A DNA stretch of 64,000 nt from Russula earlei (taxonomy: Eukaryota > Basidiomycota > Agaricomycetes > Russulales > Russulaceae). The notes below the pieces were generated by a model that did not search any database, was not told the DNA's origin, and worked only from the letters and a program-made list of their open reading frames with translations. The stretch spans positions 270,534 to 334,533 of the forward strand of contig JAGFNK010000008.1 of assembly GCA_025769875.1 (NCBI GenBank), in the 5' to 3' direction. This document shows positions 1-11,936 of the stretch, piece by piece. Position 1 is the first letter of the stretch. Each line of letters starts with the position of its first letter. Made by a program: the position numbers and the translations under genes.

Positions 1-3000
1 TTTACCGTAGTTGCCGGTAACGGCACGCCGCTGCGTGATATCCCCGTTGATGCAGATGTCTCGACTCGACGGCTCTGCATGATCACCCGCGGAAAGAGTA
101 ACAAAAACGAGCGTCACTCTCGAGGAGAGAGGAAAGGAAGGGGGCAAAAGGGGAAAAGACAGTGAGAACCGAAAAGGTGTTGGTTTACTTTTCGTTCGGC
201 TTCAGGGCATTCATGACGGCAAGAGAAAGCTTTGACAAGCTCGGCCTTTCAAAATCAACTTCGATCGACCATTTCACTCTCACCCCAGTGTCACCGTTCG
301 ATGACGGCCCTCACGCTGGGTGTCAAACGGGTGTGTTCAAGCAAAGTTGAGTGACTTGCGCACGCTCACACCAGAGCGGCGGCAACCATTTCGCGACGCG
401 TCGCGTGAGCCAAACTCCTGGCCTTCGCTTATTTCACCAACCGTCCAACCTCATCCCACCACCTCATCCCACCTCCATATCCCCTGCCCTCGTTAATCTC
501 TCACACACAGGGGAGGAAGGAACGACCTCATGACTTTTCCATTTCTCCCACAAACGCGCTCCCTAACTCAGTATCTCACGCGCTTATACGGACGGACCGC
601 CGTTTGACGTACCGAAATCTATTGCACCGCATAGACCCCACTGAGCTATCGGTCAGCGGTTGTTGCCAGGTAACCTAACAGTCGGGTACCTTTTCACACA
701 GACAGACAACTACTCGTCTCTCGCTCAGGAGGCGAAACCCCTCGCGGCCCGTCCTCGTTACCGAGCTCTGCGGTCCCAGTTCCATCTGGCCATGTGCGCT
801 TGGGACATCTCCGTCCCCCTGCATCGACCTTTGTGCAACATATCTAGCATGATAATGCGTCTGAGGTGATTTACCAAAATTCAACCTTCCAGAAGCCCAT
901 TCGAGAAGAAGGTAGGTCTAAGACGGCCTTATCATATCACGGAAACAGTCGAACTCAAGGAAGCTACTAACTCTATTTGGACGCCAAACACGGCACAGAG
1001 GTTAACAATTTGCGTAATCCCACACCCAGCTTCCGGGTATCGACTACACCGATCCATGGCGTTCCATTTGTACCTGTGGCATTCATTGCCCCTACTGCCA
1101 CTGTGAGCCCTCGTGATGCCCGCTTTCCCGTGTAAACTCAATACGAATACGAGACCCGTCCGTAGTCCGTACGAACAGTCCAACTCCTCAAATTTTGTCA
1201 GTGCTAAGGAGTTGAGACGTTCCCGAGGCTAATTCGCACCAATCGACGGGATACCGGCTACAAGGCGGAACGATCGCCGTGCCTGGTTCCTCTGCAGTTG
1301 ACGGGTCACTTCAACGTGCTAGCAACTCCTTTTGAATCATGCCCTCACAAGCCGCCTGGTGCATGAGTACGACCCAACGCAAAAGAACTCACACCCAATC
1401 ATGTGCAGCCCTGCGATCTCGAACAGCGGTAGAATAGATTAGGGGGCCGTCTGAAAATGCCGTGTCTGACATCTCTCTAATATTTGATAGATGCGGTCAC
1501 TGAAGCCGCGGAATAGCAAGCTCAACGCCTGGATATTCAAACGAATGGAAATAAAATATGAATCTGTGATTTGCATCTGTCCACGTGAAAGCAATCATTG
1601 GGACAGTCTCATCCTGGTCCCAGACGACCGAAAATTACGTGGGATCAGATTGCGCTTCTCTGCGCTACCACGGGAATACTATGCAATGATATCACGACCG
1701 CGGGTGTACGATGTCCGGTGAGTCTAAACATCACACGCGAGCATCACACGCGAGCTAGGCTTGTACAATAGAAACAAACCAGCCTTCGTTTCGTCTGTGC
1801 CTTTGCGACGGGCTACTTGCATTGTTAGCTCCCCACTACAGTACAAGAATTCAGCTCGTTGGAGGAATTCCTTCATTGTTCAGTAGTGTCGTCGCGTCGT
1901 TAGTTAACTCCACCTCCACAGGCAGGCTCATGTGATCCTGACACCGAGCTATGCACCCCCCAAAAAAAGGTATTGAATCGGCTGTAAGATTGTAATTTAA
2001 GCCACCTCGCAACCTGTAATATCAACATGGAGAATAGTACACGCACGTCGTGGAATAACATTGTAGTGACGGATCCCACACATTTGGTCCTGATTCAGGC
2101 TGTAATGCGAAAGCAAAAAGAAATCAGAACACGACGCACGGTACTCACGAAGGGAGGAATGCCGGCAGTGGGATCTTCCTTGTCGGTAAGCGTAAGGAAT
2201 ATCGACAAATGAGCCCTCTCAATATATATATATCAGGTCTATATATCAGAAATTACGGGTCTTCATGCCGACGTCGGCAAGATTAAACCCGCGGAAAGCT
2301 TTCGATGGGGATACAAGTTATGGGGTAGACGGAATCTCATGTCAGAGAGGACGAGAGCAAGGGAGGTAGATTGCCTTCATCACCCACACCGACAGGATCG
2401 GACGTGTAGACAATGGCCTCTCTTATCGACTACCGAGGGACTCCAAGACGAATGGACTGGATTGTTCTCGGTATCGTGGTAACGTGCTCATCCAACGTAA
2501 CCATGAAACCAGGGACCGGAAATTACATCTCGGCGGAAGAACATTACCACCAGTGGGTTCAGACGCGTCAAGCATGCAGGTTGTGCGGGCATCGCTTCTT
2601 AACGAATCCGTGAGTTTATGGCCTTCAGGCTTCGACATCCTTTCAAACGGCGCGAGACGCGCCAGTACCAGTACTAGTGTTGGCCTATTGTGAGTTAGCC
2701 AAGTGATATTCTGAGTCGATCCTTTGTGAATCGCATATCTGCTTGCCAGTTGATGGCGAATGGTAGATGAAACTGTGCAGGCATATATTCAAGAAGGTGA
2801 TCAAGATTTCGAAGACAGCGAGGAAGAAGAGGCCAAGGAGTAAGCCCCGAAACCGACGAGGGAGGATATGACGGGCACGAAAGTGGGAAGGAACCTGTTC
2901 TATGCGGAGACCGGGCGAGGGAGGGCTTGGGCCATCAAGGGCGGGAGGATGGAAGGGGGGAATTGAACACTCATCCCGTTATGCGTTGCGATGACAGTTC

Positions 3001-3412
3001 TCAAATGGGGTAAGCGCTAGTCCAGCATGGTCGGTCGACGTGAGCAACCATCGAAGGCCTCTAAAGATGATGGCCCATTGATGGGTCGGTCCTCCACACG
3101 CGAACGTCGACTGTGTGAGAGGAACTCTACAGGAGTAACGACAAGAGTAGGGGCCCGCGTATCGGGCAAGCAAAGCGTGTTCTTATAGCATCTGAGTTGA
3201 TGCCTCGCCTTTTCCCAAGGCGCAGTCACGACAACGTTGAATGGAACCTTCCGCATGCTCTGCTACAGTTACCCCCAACGTTGCTTGCAGTGGGAGCTGA
3301 TCTGCTGTATTGATACAAGCGGAATCGTCACAAGAAAAAGACATCAATGCCGTCACCACCGCGTGTGTGTGGCTTGTTGAGCATGTGAATGGAGGGGTTG
3401 CCTCGAGGGCCC
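1..3412. other. no gene recognised
   Basis: Both strands hold only short open frames (under about 85 codons) that do not join into a recognisable protein through plausible GT-AG introns. A short direct repeat of about 11 bases lies near 1730-1755 and an AT microsatellite near 2222-2245. It may be promoter, untranslated or decayed sequence. Confidence 0.5.
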
Positions 3413-4141
3413 TTATGATGAGTTGTACACATTGACGGAAGATTTGGCCCTATTATAACTTCTACGAAAGCATTGAACTAGAGTCAACACGATACTTCTC
3501 GGCACACCTCGAAACTTCCAATTACGTCCTCTCTGGCCACTCCTTCCACGCCCTATCGAAGGCTGGCTCTGCTTCTGCTCCTCCCTTGTTTCAGGATAAG
3601 TCGCCCTAACGAGCTCGACGGCCGCCTCGATAAGCTCACGATCCGTCCCAAACGTAGTGCGCTTGAGCGCCTCGTCAACGCCATAAAACGCACTCTCAAA
3701 CCTCTCGTTGGCGGTCTGCGTGCCGTCGACCTTGTCCGCGCCGGTGCGCACGGTGACGAACCACCAGATGACTTTGACGGGCGCGTCGTCGGGCCGGCGC
3801 AGCGTGAGCATGAACGGCTCCTTCTCGCATCGGCGCACGAGCGAGGGCACTGCCGGCGTTTGTTGGCCCGCCACGGTCGCGACCGTGGTCATGTCCAGCG
3901 GGAGCAGCCTACAAGGGTACCCCGTCTCCTCGTATGTCTCCCGCGCCGCGGCCTCGGCCACGTCCTCTCCGCGGTCCTTGTGGCCTTTGGGCAGCACCCA
4001 CTCATCACGTCCGTCACGCGCAGTGCGGTGTAGAAGGCAGATTTCGAGCGGCGCGAGTGTGGATTGGATCAGGATAGACCCGCCGCAGGCGGCAAAGTTG
4101 GACGCTGAGAATTGCTCTGTGGGATATCTGCGCTCCGCCAT
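3413..4141 (-). CDS. Nudix hydrolase (diphosphoinositol/dinucleotide polyphosphate type)
   Basis: A single-exon frame of 242 codons. A complete Nudix box lies at about residues 52-74: Gly, five residues, Glu, seven residues, then REtxEExG, the Mg2+-binding catalytic helix of pyrophosphohydrolases. The context WVLPKGHKDRGED before the box resembles the diadenosine and diphosphoinositol polyphosphate phosphohydrolase branch (Aps1/DIPP), which cleaves nucleotide or inositol pyrophosphates in the cytosol. That substrate is inferred from the family. The start at 4141 opens directly into the conserved domain. The last 60 or so residues (after RATYPETREEQ) are basic, low in complexity and not conserved-looking, so an unrecognised terminal intron or earlier end is possible. 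It is divergent from the CHAT pseudogene. Confidence 0.8.
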   Translation of the reverse strand: MAERRYPTEQFSASNFAACGGSILIQSTLAPLEICLLHRTARDGRDEWVLPKGHKDRGEDVAEAAARETYEETGYPCRLLPLDMTTVATVAGQQTPAVPSLVRRCEKEPFMLTLRRPDDAPVKVIWWFVTVRTGADKVDGTQTANERFESAFYGVDEALKRTTFGTDRELIEAAVELVRATYPETREEQKQSQPSIGRGRSGQRGRNWKFRGVPRSIVLTLVQCFRRSYNRAKSSVNVYNSS

Positions 4142-4355
4142 GGTCTCCTCTTTTCGTTTCTCACACTAGGGGGTTGTGCGAACGGTGGCGGATGGAGGTG
4201 GGTTATGAAAGCGAGAAGAAGGCATGGGGAAGGACAACATTAAAATATCCAAGTCCAAGGACAAGGAATGTGTGTATTCGTGACGGTCCGTTAGACCGAA
4301 TCAAGTTTTCGGCTCACATTCAGCTCCACCCCCTCCATTTCGGGACGCGATCAGG

Positions 4356-6195
4356 ATGGTCAACATCGTTGCGCCTACCTTACCATGCGATCTTACCAAC
4401 ACGGCGGACGTTGAACCAGCGATCGGATATTATCGACTTGTCCTCGCTTCTTACCACCCAACTAGTTCAACGGCAACTTTTGCTGGCTGGAGCCTAGCAG
4501 AGGTCCTTGGCATGGCCTTTTCGCACACCAATAAAACCGACTACCTCGACGAATCAATTTCTTAGCCCTCTATAGCTCGGCCAGAGTACCACTTGGTGCA
4601 AGTCGTATACTTGATCTCGTGTCTTTGCATCCGTTTCGACCTGCTCCATCACTTAGATGAAGCCATGCAGCTATTCCATGTGACAGCCAAACATAAAAGT
4701 GCGAATGTCCAACGCCAGTTCCAGATTTCGTCTGAGTGGGCGGAGCTTGCACACATGCACGGACACCACCGTGCCATGTCATCGATGCAAGACTCTCTTA
4801 CATTCACACCAACGCTTGATACGCAACATTTCCAACTTGTTTTCATGCGCCGTCATTACAAAGTGCCGTTGGGCTATGCATCATATCACATCCATGCAGG
4901 TCGACTCCTCGAGGCCATCGAAATATTTGAACAAGGAAAAGCCCTACTTTGGTCCGAGATGCGTGGCCTTCGTACCTCAGTTGATCAAATTCGCGCAGCC
5001 AACTCGCATCTGGCGGATAAATCGTGGCAATCAATAGGAACCTTGTTGTTAATAAGCGATGGTCGGTGGAAATGATGAAGGTATGACCTTGAAGGGATGG
5101 ACGGAATTGGATATCTCCTGTTCAAGCAATGGATCGTCGTGACAATCTTATATCTCTGAGGCGATCCCTTCCAGGATTTGAGTCTTTCATGAAGACACCT
5201 TCCTCACTTTGGCTGCTTTGCATGGGCCCATAATCATCATCAATCATTCCAAATGGCGTTCTGACATCATCATTCTTCGCCACAATTTCCCCCCTTCCCT
5301 TATCACCGCCACCAGCGATTTTTACCACTGTGCAATAGAATTCAGGGATCGGCTCATGACGTGCTGAATCGAGCATGGTCTCGACTCAAAGCAATACGAA
5401 CGTATCCTATGCTCCATACTTGGCGGCCTTTATGATCTCGTCGGCCGGCCAGTTATCGAGAGGCTCCGGACACTGAATGCACCTGAACAATCCAGAGTTT
5501 GGTGGTGTCCTTTGTCTGTGTTTTGTTTGCGCCCCTGCACGCGATGGGTCCAATTCCATCAGATGATGGTCTCAAGCGGTATTTCTTCGACCTATACATT
5601 CCCTATACCCCCACACTATCTGGACTCATCGAATCGCGAGATTTCACTTTCCTCATTGCCAGAGACTTTTGCTATACAACAACTCAATACGAAGGTAACA
5701 GCACTTATGTCAAGCGAGGCAACACCTTCGGCCGTGATGGAGAGCCTCCGAGACCATCAATTCTCGCATCTTGTGTGCCATGGAAGGCTAGAAGATGGGA
5801 AGCCATTTGAAGCTTCCTTCCAACTTCACGATGGCAATCGTCTTACACTAATTGACCTCATTCGATCCCAATTTCCTACTGCCGAGTTTGCATTCCTCTC
5901 AGCTTGTCATACCGCACAGATGACAGAGGGAAGCATTGCTGATGAGGCACTGCACCTTACGGCGGCGATGCAATGCTGTGGATTTCGAAGTGTAGTCGGG
6001 ACAATGTGGGGGATGGCCGATGCTGATGGACCAGATCTGGTTGAAACCTTCCACAGGTCGATGTTCTCGAACAAACAAGCAGGGAAACCATATCACGAGA
6101 GATCTGCAAGGGCCCTCCGGGATGCAGTGCGACGATTAAGAAAGAATCAGGTTCCTTTAGAGCGATGGGTGAACTTTGTCCATTATGATGCATGA
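4356..6195 (+). pseudogene. CHAT-domain/TPR protein, decayed
   Basis: Translation in shifting frames gives a continuous relic of an Agaricomycete CHAT protein. It starts with tetratricopeptide-like helices (about 4356-5040, including LNEAMQLF-, ISSEWAELA- and LLWSEMRGLRT-like segments). A linker follows with several stops (5040-5500). The C-terminal CHAT domain (5512-6195) is a single intact frame of 227 codons. It keeps the caspase-like dyad candidates, His in LVCHGRL and Cys in LSACHTA, plus the conserved GTMWGMADADGP segment. CHAT proteins are clan CD peptidase relatives; the fungal ones are largely uncharacterised. At least three stops and several frame changes lie upstream of the peptidase part, including loss of part of a TPR. 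These are not all single-base insertions, so this looks like true decay. The CHAT part alone might still be expressed. Confidence 0.7.
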
Positions 6196-7636
6196 TTCGC
6201 GATTGTCTGTCAGTGGGTCACGTTTGTCTTGCTGAAGTGGCGACACTCACTACTGCAATCCTAGGGGAACGTCGGCCGACCAACATGTATGACTTAAGGA
6301 AGGGCTACTCAGGCAGCGCACAAGCGGTGCGCGGTATTCACCTTCTCTTGAACTCGAAGTTGACCTTCTCACTGGCGACCAGTGTTTCGAATCTCTCTCT
6401 CTCTCGCAATCACCCGCACGCTTTACCTCTTCGCGTGTACCCGCTACAACGTTTATAACCCTCCCACTTCGCCCCATTCCTGTCTTATTCCTATCTTAGA
6501 CTCTTTACTGCGGTGTCACTGATGAACGCGTCTGTGATCTCCGAGCTCTTTCAAACGAAACCATTAGAAGGCTCAGATCCACATCAGTAACGTCGCTTTC
6601 CCCCCACGAAGCACGTGCGTGCTGATCAACGCTCAATGTGCCAGATATGTGTTACTCCTGCTCTCAAGGAGCCTCCTAGTTTCTCGAACCAATCTCTTGT
6701 CAATTCAGATTTACGCTTCTGCATCAGCGGCTCATCGTCACATCCAGACTCCGCGATCCGCTCGATGGGTCGTTCGTTCTTGTCGGGAACGGTCCCGCTA
6801 CTTGAGAGGAAGGATGGATCGGAGGATCGGAGGAGCATCCAAGCGTATTGAGGACATGGGATGCACGAGTCTGGATGATGACAACCCAGTGTTATCACGT
6901 AGCAGGACGTTATTATATTGCATGGCCGGAGTGCGGAGTATATTGGCAGAAGTTAAATGTGAATGTATGCCGAAATGAAGGCAAGTCCGATCACTACCGT
7001 CTAGGTGGTAGGATACGTATTGGCCGCCGACTTGTGAGTAACCACCAACACGGTTGTCGCTGTGGATCACCCGTGAGTGCAAGCGAATGTCCTTGTTTGG
7101 TATATGACTTCTGAGCGATATGAGCACTGTAGTAGGCTGTTCAAGCCCTCCTATGGCATTGTAGTTTAGATCAAGCTAAGCCTGAAGGATCATATGCCAG
7201 CGGTGACATATGCAACCGTTTCGAAAGAGACCATCAGGGTAGGGTTCTGATATGGAGCACTGCAAGCAACAGGCAAGAGTAAGGACACGGAAAGTGTATT
7301 TTTTTTTCAGGAATCGATGGGCGCGTGATGTGTGGGAGGACGATCAATCCGAACAAACGAGCCCTACGTCTCGCTAAACTGCCCCAGAACCGTCCAGAAC
7401 CGTCATCAAGGTCCGTTGCCCTGAGAGTTCGAGTTGTTGTACGGAAAAGGCATTTTAGTAAGACGGGCGACTAAAAGAGTGTACTGTCAAACGTACGCAC
7501 AGCCTACGTACGACTAGATATAGGATGGATATATATACAGGATGGCTATATACACTTAGTGTCTATGATATATCGAGGCAACGTCATAAATCGTCTGGTC
7601 ATGATGGGGTATTAGAGATGCACAGCATGTCAAGCC
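6196..7636. other. intergenic, no gene recognised
   Basis: Open frames of 75-119 codons overlap on both strands at 6250-7130 but show no family motif and no coherent exon joins. The 3' end of the NIPA-like gene lies at the right edge. Confidence 0.5.
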
Positions 7637-9529
7637 CTAAGATCCCTCTCTCCTCCCTCCAACAATAAGACCCCTCAGCCACTTCCATCGTCCCCGTGCC
7701 AGGCCAGTCCTCTCATTCTCTCCAGCCCCAGCTTCCTGAACGTCCCGGCCAACCGCAACCCCAGGCCCAGACAGAACACCGTCGCTCACGATCCGCCGCG
7801 TGCGCACACGTCTGATGGCATCGTCCCACGAGGTCCCTACAGTTTGTCCGCTGACGCCCCTGCGCCTATCGCGCGGAAGAAGCACAAACCCTGGACTTGC
7901 GGGTGACAGCCCAATCGAGAACACCGGGGCAGGCACAGAAGAGGGCGGGGAAGAGACAGGCATTGTGCCGCCGTACGAGACTTGTCCGGAGTGAAGGGGG
8001 TGCGTGCGTCGGCGTGGGCTCAAAGGCGAATGAGGGGGGGATAACGTCGCGGTTTCCGAGCGAGACCGGATGTGCTCGTGCTCGAGCGTTTGCGGACGTG
8101 GAGGGGGGGCCGGAGAGGGGTTGAACGCCGGAAGGGAACCCTCATCGGTGGCGGCCCCATCTTCGGTAAGCGAGGAGGCCTCAACGTCGTTCTCGCAGGA
8201 CCATGGACCGACGTTGACTGCTTGAAGACTGACCGCCCAGACGCCACCAAGAAGGACGATGATGCCCACAGTGACGAGGAGGAAGATGGGAAGCGGGTAA
8301 GAGTGAAACCTGGTCAAAATAGACGAGGCCATTCACAATTGAGGAGATATTATAAAAACAGAACGCCACTATGAGAAAAAAAACTTTAGCCCAACAGAAA
8401 TCGCGGGAAAGTGACACTCACATGGGCACACGATGGTGGGGTCGGCGAGTTTGAGGGCCTTGTGCAGATACCAGAGCTGAAGAAGTGCGAACACAACAAG
8501 GCCAAGGACGAGCATCCAAGCCTGCCATTGCCAGAACTGATTGTTTCCGTGGATGCTGATGAGTAGGAGCTCCACACCCGCCTTGGCAAAGACAAGGCAC
8601 ATCCCAGACAGGATGCCAGAAGTGGACGCGTAGGATATTGAAAGAAGGAGGGCCATGGGCGAGGGCGGGACATTCTTCTGCAAGGTAGAACTTGTAACGG
8701 AAACGGTGGATGCTGCTGAGGACGCCGGCGCGCGTTTACGGTCGAGCAGCGGCGTACGCTCGGTGGTCAAGTCGGTGACGGAGTCGGTGCGGATCAAAAG
8801 GGGTGATGGCGGTCTCGATGGAAGCCGGCGGGAGTATGAGTACTCGGCAAGATGCGTCTAGATGATAGTCGGTCAATGATATTTGTCGCGTAATATCGCA
8901 TATTGCTGCTGCTTACAATCGCTAGGCAAACGAGGACCGCGAATCCTAGTAGGATGAAATACGCTACGAATGCTGGGCGACAAAAGAGGACGAGTAGGTC
9001 TTCGATCGAGTGGTTGGGTTCTGGCACTATGCCGAATATTGCGATGAGGACAGCACCTCCCGCGATGAGGAAGGTGCCGAGGATCATCCAGAGGGAAAAC
9101 ACATCGCCAAGGATGAAAAAGGCAAAGAAGGCGTTCCACAGGAGGGAAACGGCCCCGAGAGGGGCAAGGATAACGACCGGAAGGGAGGCAATTTGAAACA
9201 CCGAGCCGAGGATGTTGGAGGAGATGAAGATGACTGGAGATGATCGGTCAGATGGTGATACGGACGCAGGGTCAGAGACGTACGGAATCCAAGTAACCAT
9301 AGCCTGAGTGTGTATGCGTGAGCGATGAGCATTAATCGTAGATCGGACGAGGGAACACTCACGGGCGACGGTGCTCCACGCGTTGGAGGTGGTCCGGGAG
9401 GGCTTGGTTGAGGACATGGCTCTTGCGTTGTATTGTGAGACCTAGGCTCTGTACGCAAGAAGCAAGAAGGCCGACGACGATACCGGCCGCAATAGATATG
9501 CCGCCATCGCTGGCGGAGAGGGCGTGCAT
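7637..9529 (-). CDS. NIPA-like magnesium transporter (DUF803 / DMT fold)
   Basis: Five exons by conserved frame and GT-AG sites: 9529-9363, 9303-9284, 9233-8917, 8857-8422 and 8368-7637. The start at 9529 opens into the first membrane helix (AAGIVVGLLASCVQSLGLT). Further helices follow, with the family signatures SNILGSVFQIASLPVVILAP, LLWNAFFAFFILGD and FCFYNISSIVNGLVYFDQ. NIPA proteins are members of the drug/metabolite transporter superfamily that move Mg2+ across the plasma or endosomal membrane. The last helix is reached only by skipping one base near 8282, where CTTCCTCCT reads as CTTCTCCT in the expected frame. As written the frame closes at 8181. After the shift a long Ser/Pro-rich cytosolic tail runs to 7637, about 556 residues in all. 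The 20-nt second exon is needed to keep phase. Confidence 0.82.
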
Positions 9530-9673
9530 GAGAGAGCAGAATGTGTGTTTGAACGGGCGTTTTGGGTGTGTAACGACCCCCAGCCACGTTTTGTTCTCTT
9601 TTCGTCACCAGCGCTCACCGCTCACCACTGGCTGTGCCGCTGCCTACGGATCCCATTTTCGTTTCGACAGCTC

Positions 9674-10168
9674 ATGTACTCTGAAAAGCTTCTGCGCAAG
9701 TTACTCGCGTGCCCGTTTGGTCCCTACCTCGAGGAGACCGTTCTCAGCGACAGATGCAAGTTCACGCCGACGCGGCCTCTGTCGCTCGAGGACTTTCAAA
9801 TGGCATACAACGACGAACCGATGGGGTAAGTGTGGCCGCTCACTCCGCAGAAATCCTCAAAGGGGCAAGCTCTGACAGCAGAACACAGCTTCGATCGCAC
9901 AGAGTTTGACAGCGATTCCACTCCGTTGAATGTGGCACATCTGCCACCAATTCCACCGGGCTCCCGTGTCCTGTTTCGCGGCGTTCTCTCGGTCCATGCC
10001 CTCTCCCATCTCTCAGACAAGGGTCTTTCATATCTCAACAATGACTTTCAGCAGCGGATCACAAGATCCGCTGTAAACGGGGTGCTCGGCGCCCGGGGCC
10101 TCGCTTCCGCGGACTTGGAGTCGACTTTTGCTCTGAGGGCTGAAGCAAAAGGATGTCCCCGAGGCTGA
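9674..10168 (+). CDS. possible short two-exon gene, unknown function
   Basis: Exon 9674-9825 begins MYSEKLLRKLLACPFGPYL and joins exon 9889-10168 through a good 63-nt intron (GTAAGT...CACAG) that keeps the frame (EPMG then FDRTEF). The joined frame has about 143 codons and no motif I recognise. It lies head to head with the NIPA-like gene, 144 bases apart. GC is like the neighbouring housekeeping genes and unlike the orphan gene that follows. The start and end are uncertain, and it could be part of a larger gene or a relic. Confidence 0.35.
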
Positions 10169-10202
10169 AAAATACAACATAAGGGTACTTGTCCAGGGCT
10201 AT

Positions 10203-11747
10203 ATGCACTTGACCGCAAGCTTCATGAGATGTAAGTTCATAATGCATTCATTCGGTTGACTGCGAAACTTTATCTGATGCCTTCGCAATTTGCAGCTGAT
10301 CTTGCTCCTGATGGATTGATTTTCCACTCTGCAAATGCTGCCAAGAACAAGTAAGTTTTGTGTTTAAGCTTTTTGATTTTGGTGTTGAGTGGGAATAGGT
10401 TTCGTGTCTATCAGATCATTTCGATGGACATTGAAACATACAGTCTATCCAGAAGCTTTCTCTTTCGACATCACACCCTAAGGGTCATGAGAGACATTCT
10501 GAACAACCAGGGTGCTAGAGTCTCTGCACAGAGATGCACTCCTCAATGGTTCATTGACCAATACCTTCACCACTATGCTTACCCATCTCATAGCAGATGG
10601 CAGCGAATCAACTATTTGGAAGGGGCAGCAAGTTCTGATGATGACTCAAGCCATTATCAGATTCCTGATGATCACCCCCCTGATGCTCAAACCCACAGGC
10701 CAAGACATCTTCGCAGGGTTCATAAGAATGAGGTTTGGAGTATCTTTGTGTCTCACTCTGAGTGGATTATGTCTCTTGTGGAGAAGCACAAGGACCTTAA
10801 GAGCAAGGTGAACACCCAGTCATGGAGGATCTTTCTTATGCAGGTCCCACAACTCAGAAAGGGGGCAATATTAGATGAAGACACAAATGGAAGGTGGGGC
10901 CTCAAGGATGACTACAATGAGACTGGGAACACAGTCACAGGGAATGCCTCATCTTTACCTCTTCCTGTGCCTAAGGTGGATTCCTCATCAAGGAGTTATA
11001 AGAAGAAGAAAAAGTCATCCTTCAAAGTATGAGGTTTTTCCTGCCAATTCTATCAACATTCATTTATTTTTTAGGTTGTTGTCCCAGTCATGCAAACTCA
11101 TTCAATACCTCCTTCCCAGGGCACTATCACTGCCCCTAAGGCTGAAGATCAGCTTGATAATATCTATGACTCTGACTTTACACAGGGGTCTCCATCTCCA
11201 ACCTCTTACCATGCCACCACCACTTCTTGGCCTAAAAGCTCTGATACTGCTTGTGCACCTGCCCTTGACCCCTCACTTTATGCCCTTCTCCCACCTGAGC
11301 TTTTTGTTGCCCCCTTACTTCCAACTGACATGCTTTGGCAATGCACTATAGGGGGAATATGCTCATATGTGATCGACATGTGCTCCCCTTCAGCTGACAA
11401 CCTCAAGATCATTAATGCAGTTTTCCCTCAAGAATTCACTCAATTCCTTGAAAAGGGATGGAAGGGCAATGATGAGCAAGTATACATGATGTTCTATGAA
11501 ATGGTGGATGCACACTACAAGGATCATCTAAAGGAGTTGGACATCAAGCATGTTGTGCGAGATGGTGATGCCGTAAGTCATTCCACTTGTGTGCGCTAAG
11601 TCTGCTGAACTATGTATGACCCAGAGCACCTTTGAATGGATCCACCCTCAGCATCATAGGCCATGGCCGCCGCAGAAATGGAAGCTGATGAGGGCGTCCA
11701 GACAGCAATCAAGAGTCAAGCAGGAATCGCGATCACCGGATATTTGA
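10203..11747 (+). CDS. orphan Agaricomycete-type protein, unknown function
   Basis: Five exons join cleanly in frame: 10203-10230, 10296-10350, 10399-11026, 11075-11572 and 11625-11747, giving about 443 residues. All four introns are GT-AG and 48-65 nt long. The protein has a compact N-terminal region (SDLAPDGLIFHS, FRVYQIISMDIETYSLSR, WFIDQYLHHYAYPSHSRWQR), a Lys-rich stretch before residue 237 (YKKKKKSSF), and an acidic or hydrophobic C-terminal half ending RPWPPQKWKLMRA. I recognise no domain. The frame stays open a little upstream of the first Met, so an additional 5' exon is possible. The segment is clearly AT-richer, with softer codon choice than HSP104 next to it, and resembles the transposon half of the window. 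A transposon-derived or recently acquired gene is therefore possible. Confidence 0.7.
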
Positions 11748-11936
11748 TCTTCGCTTCGTGCCATGGCCATCACATCACCCTGGCGTTGGTGCGCACTTCT
11801 TACGCCCGGTTCGAATCCATCGGTCATCGTGCGGAGATCATAAATGATGGGTTTATATCTTGTCGTACACTACAGTGTTCACGTCGCTACTCTAGTCCTA
11901 CAAAGACAGTGCCTCGCCGCTCGTCAAAGTCGTTCG

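Noticed and set aside
1..3400. tRNA or small RNA genes
   Set aside because: I could not fold any stretch by eye into a convincing cloverleaf with A and B boxes; a covariance-model scan would decide.
8181..8368. NIPA-like gene ending at the first stop (8181)
   Set aside because: That frame loses the last membrane helix, which is present one base over and followed by a long open frame.
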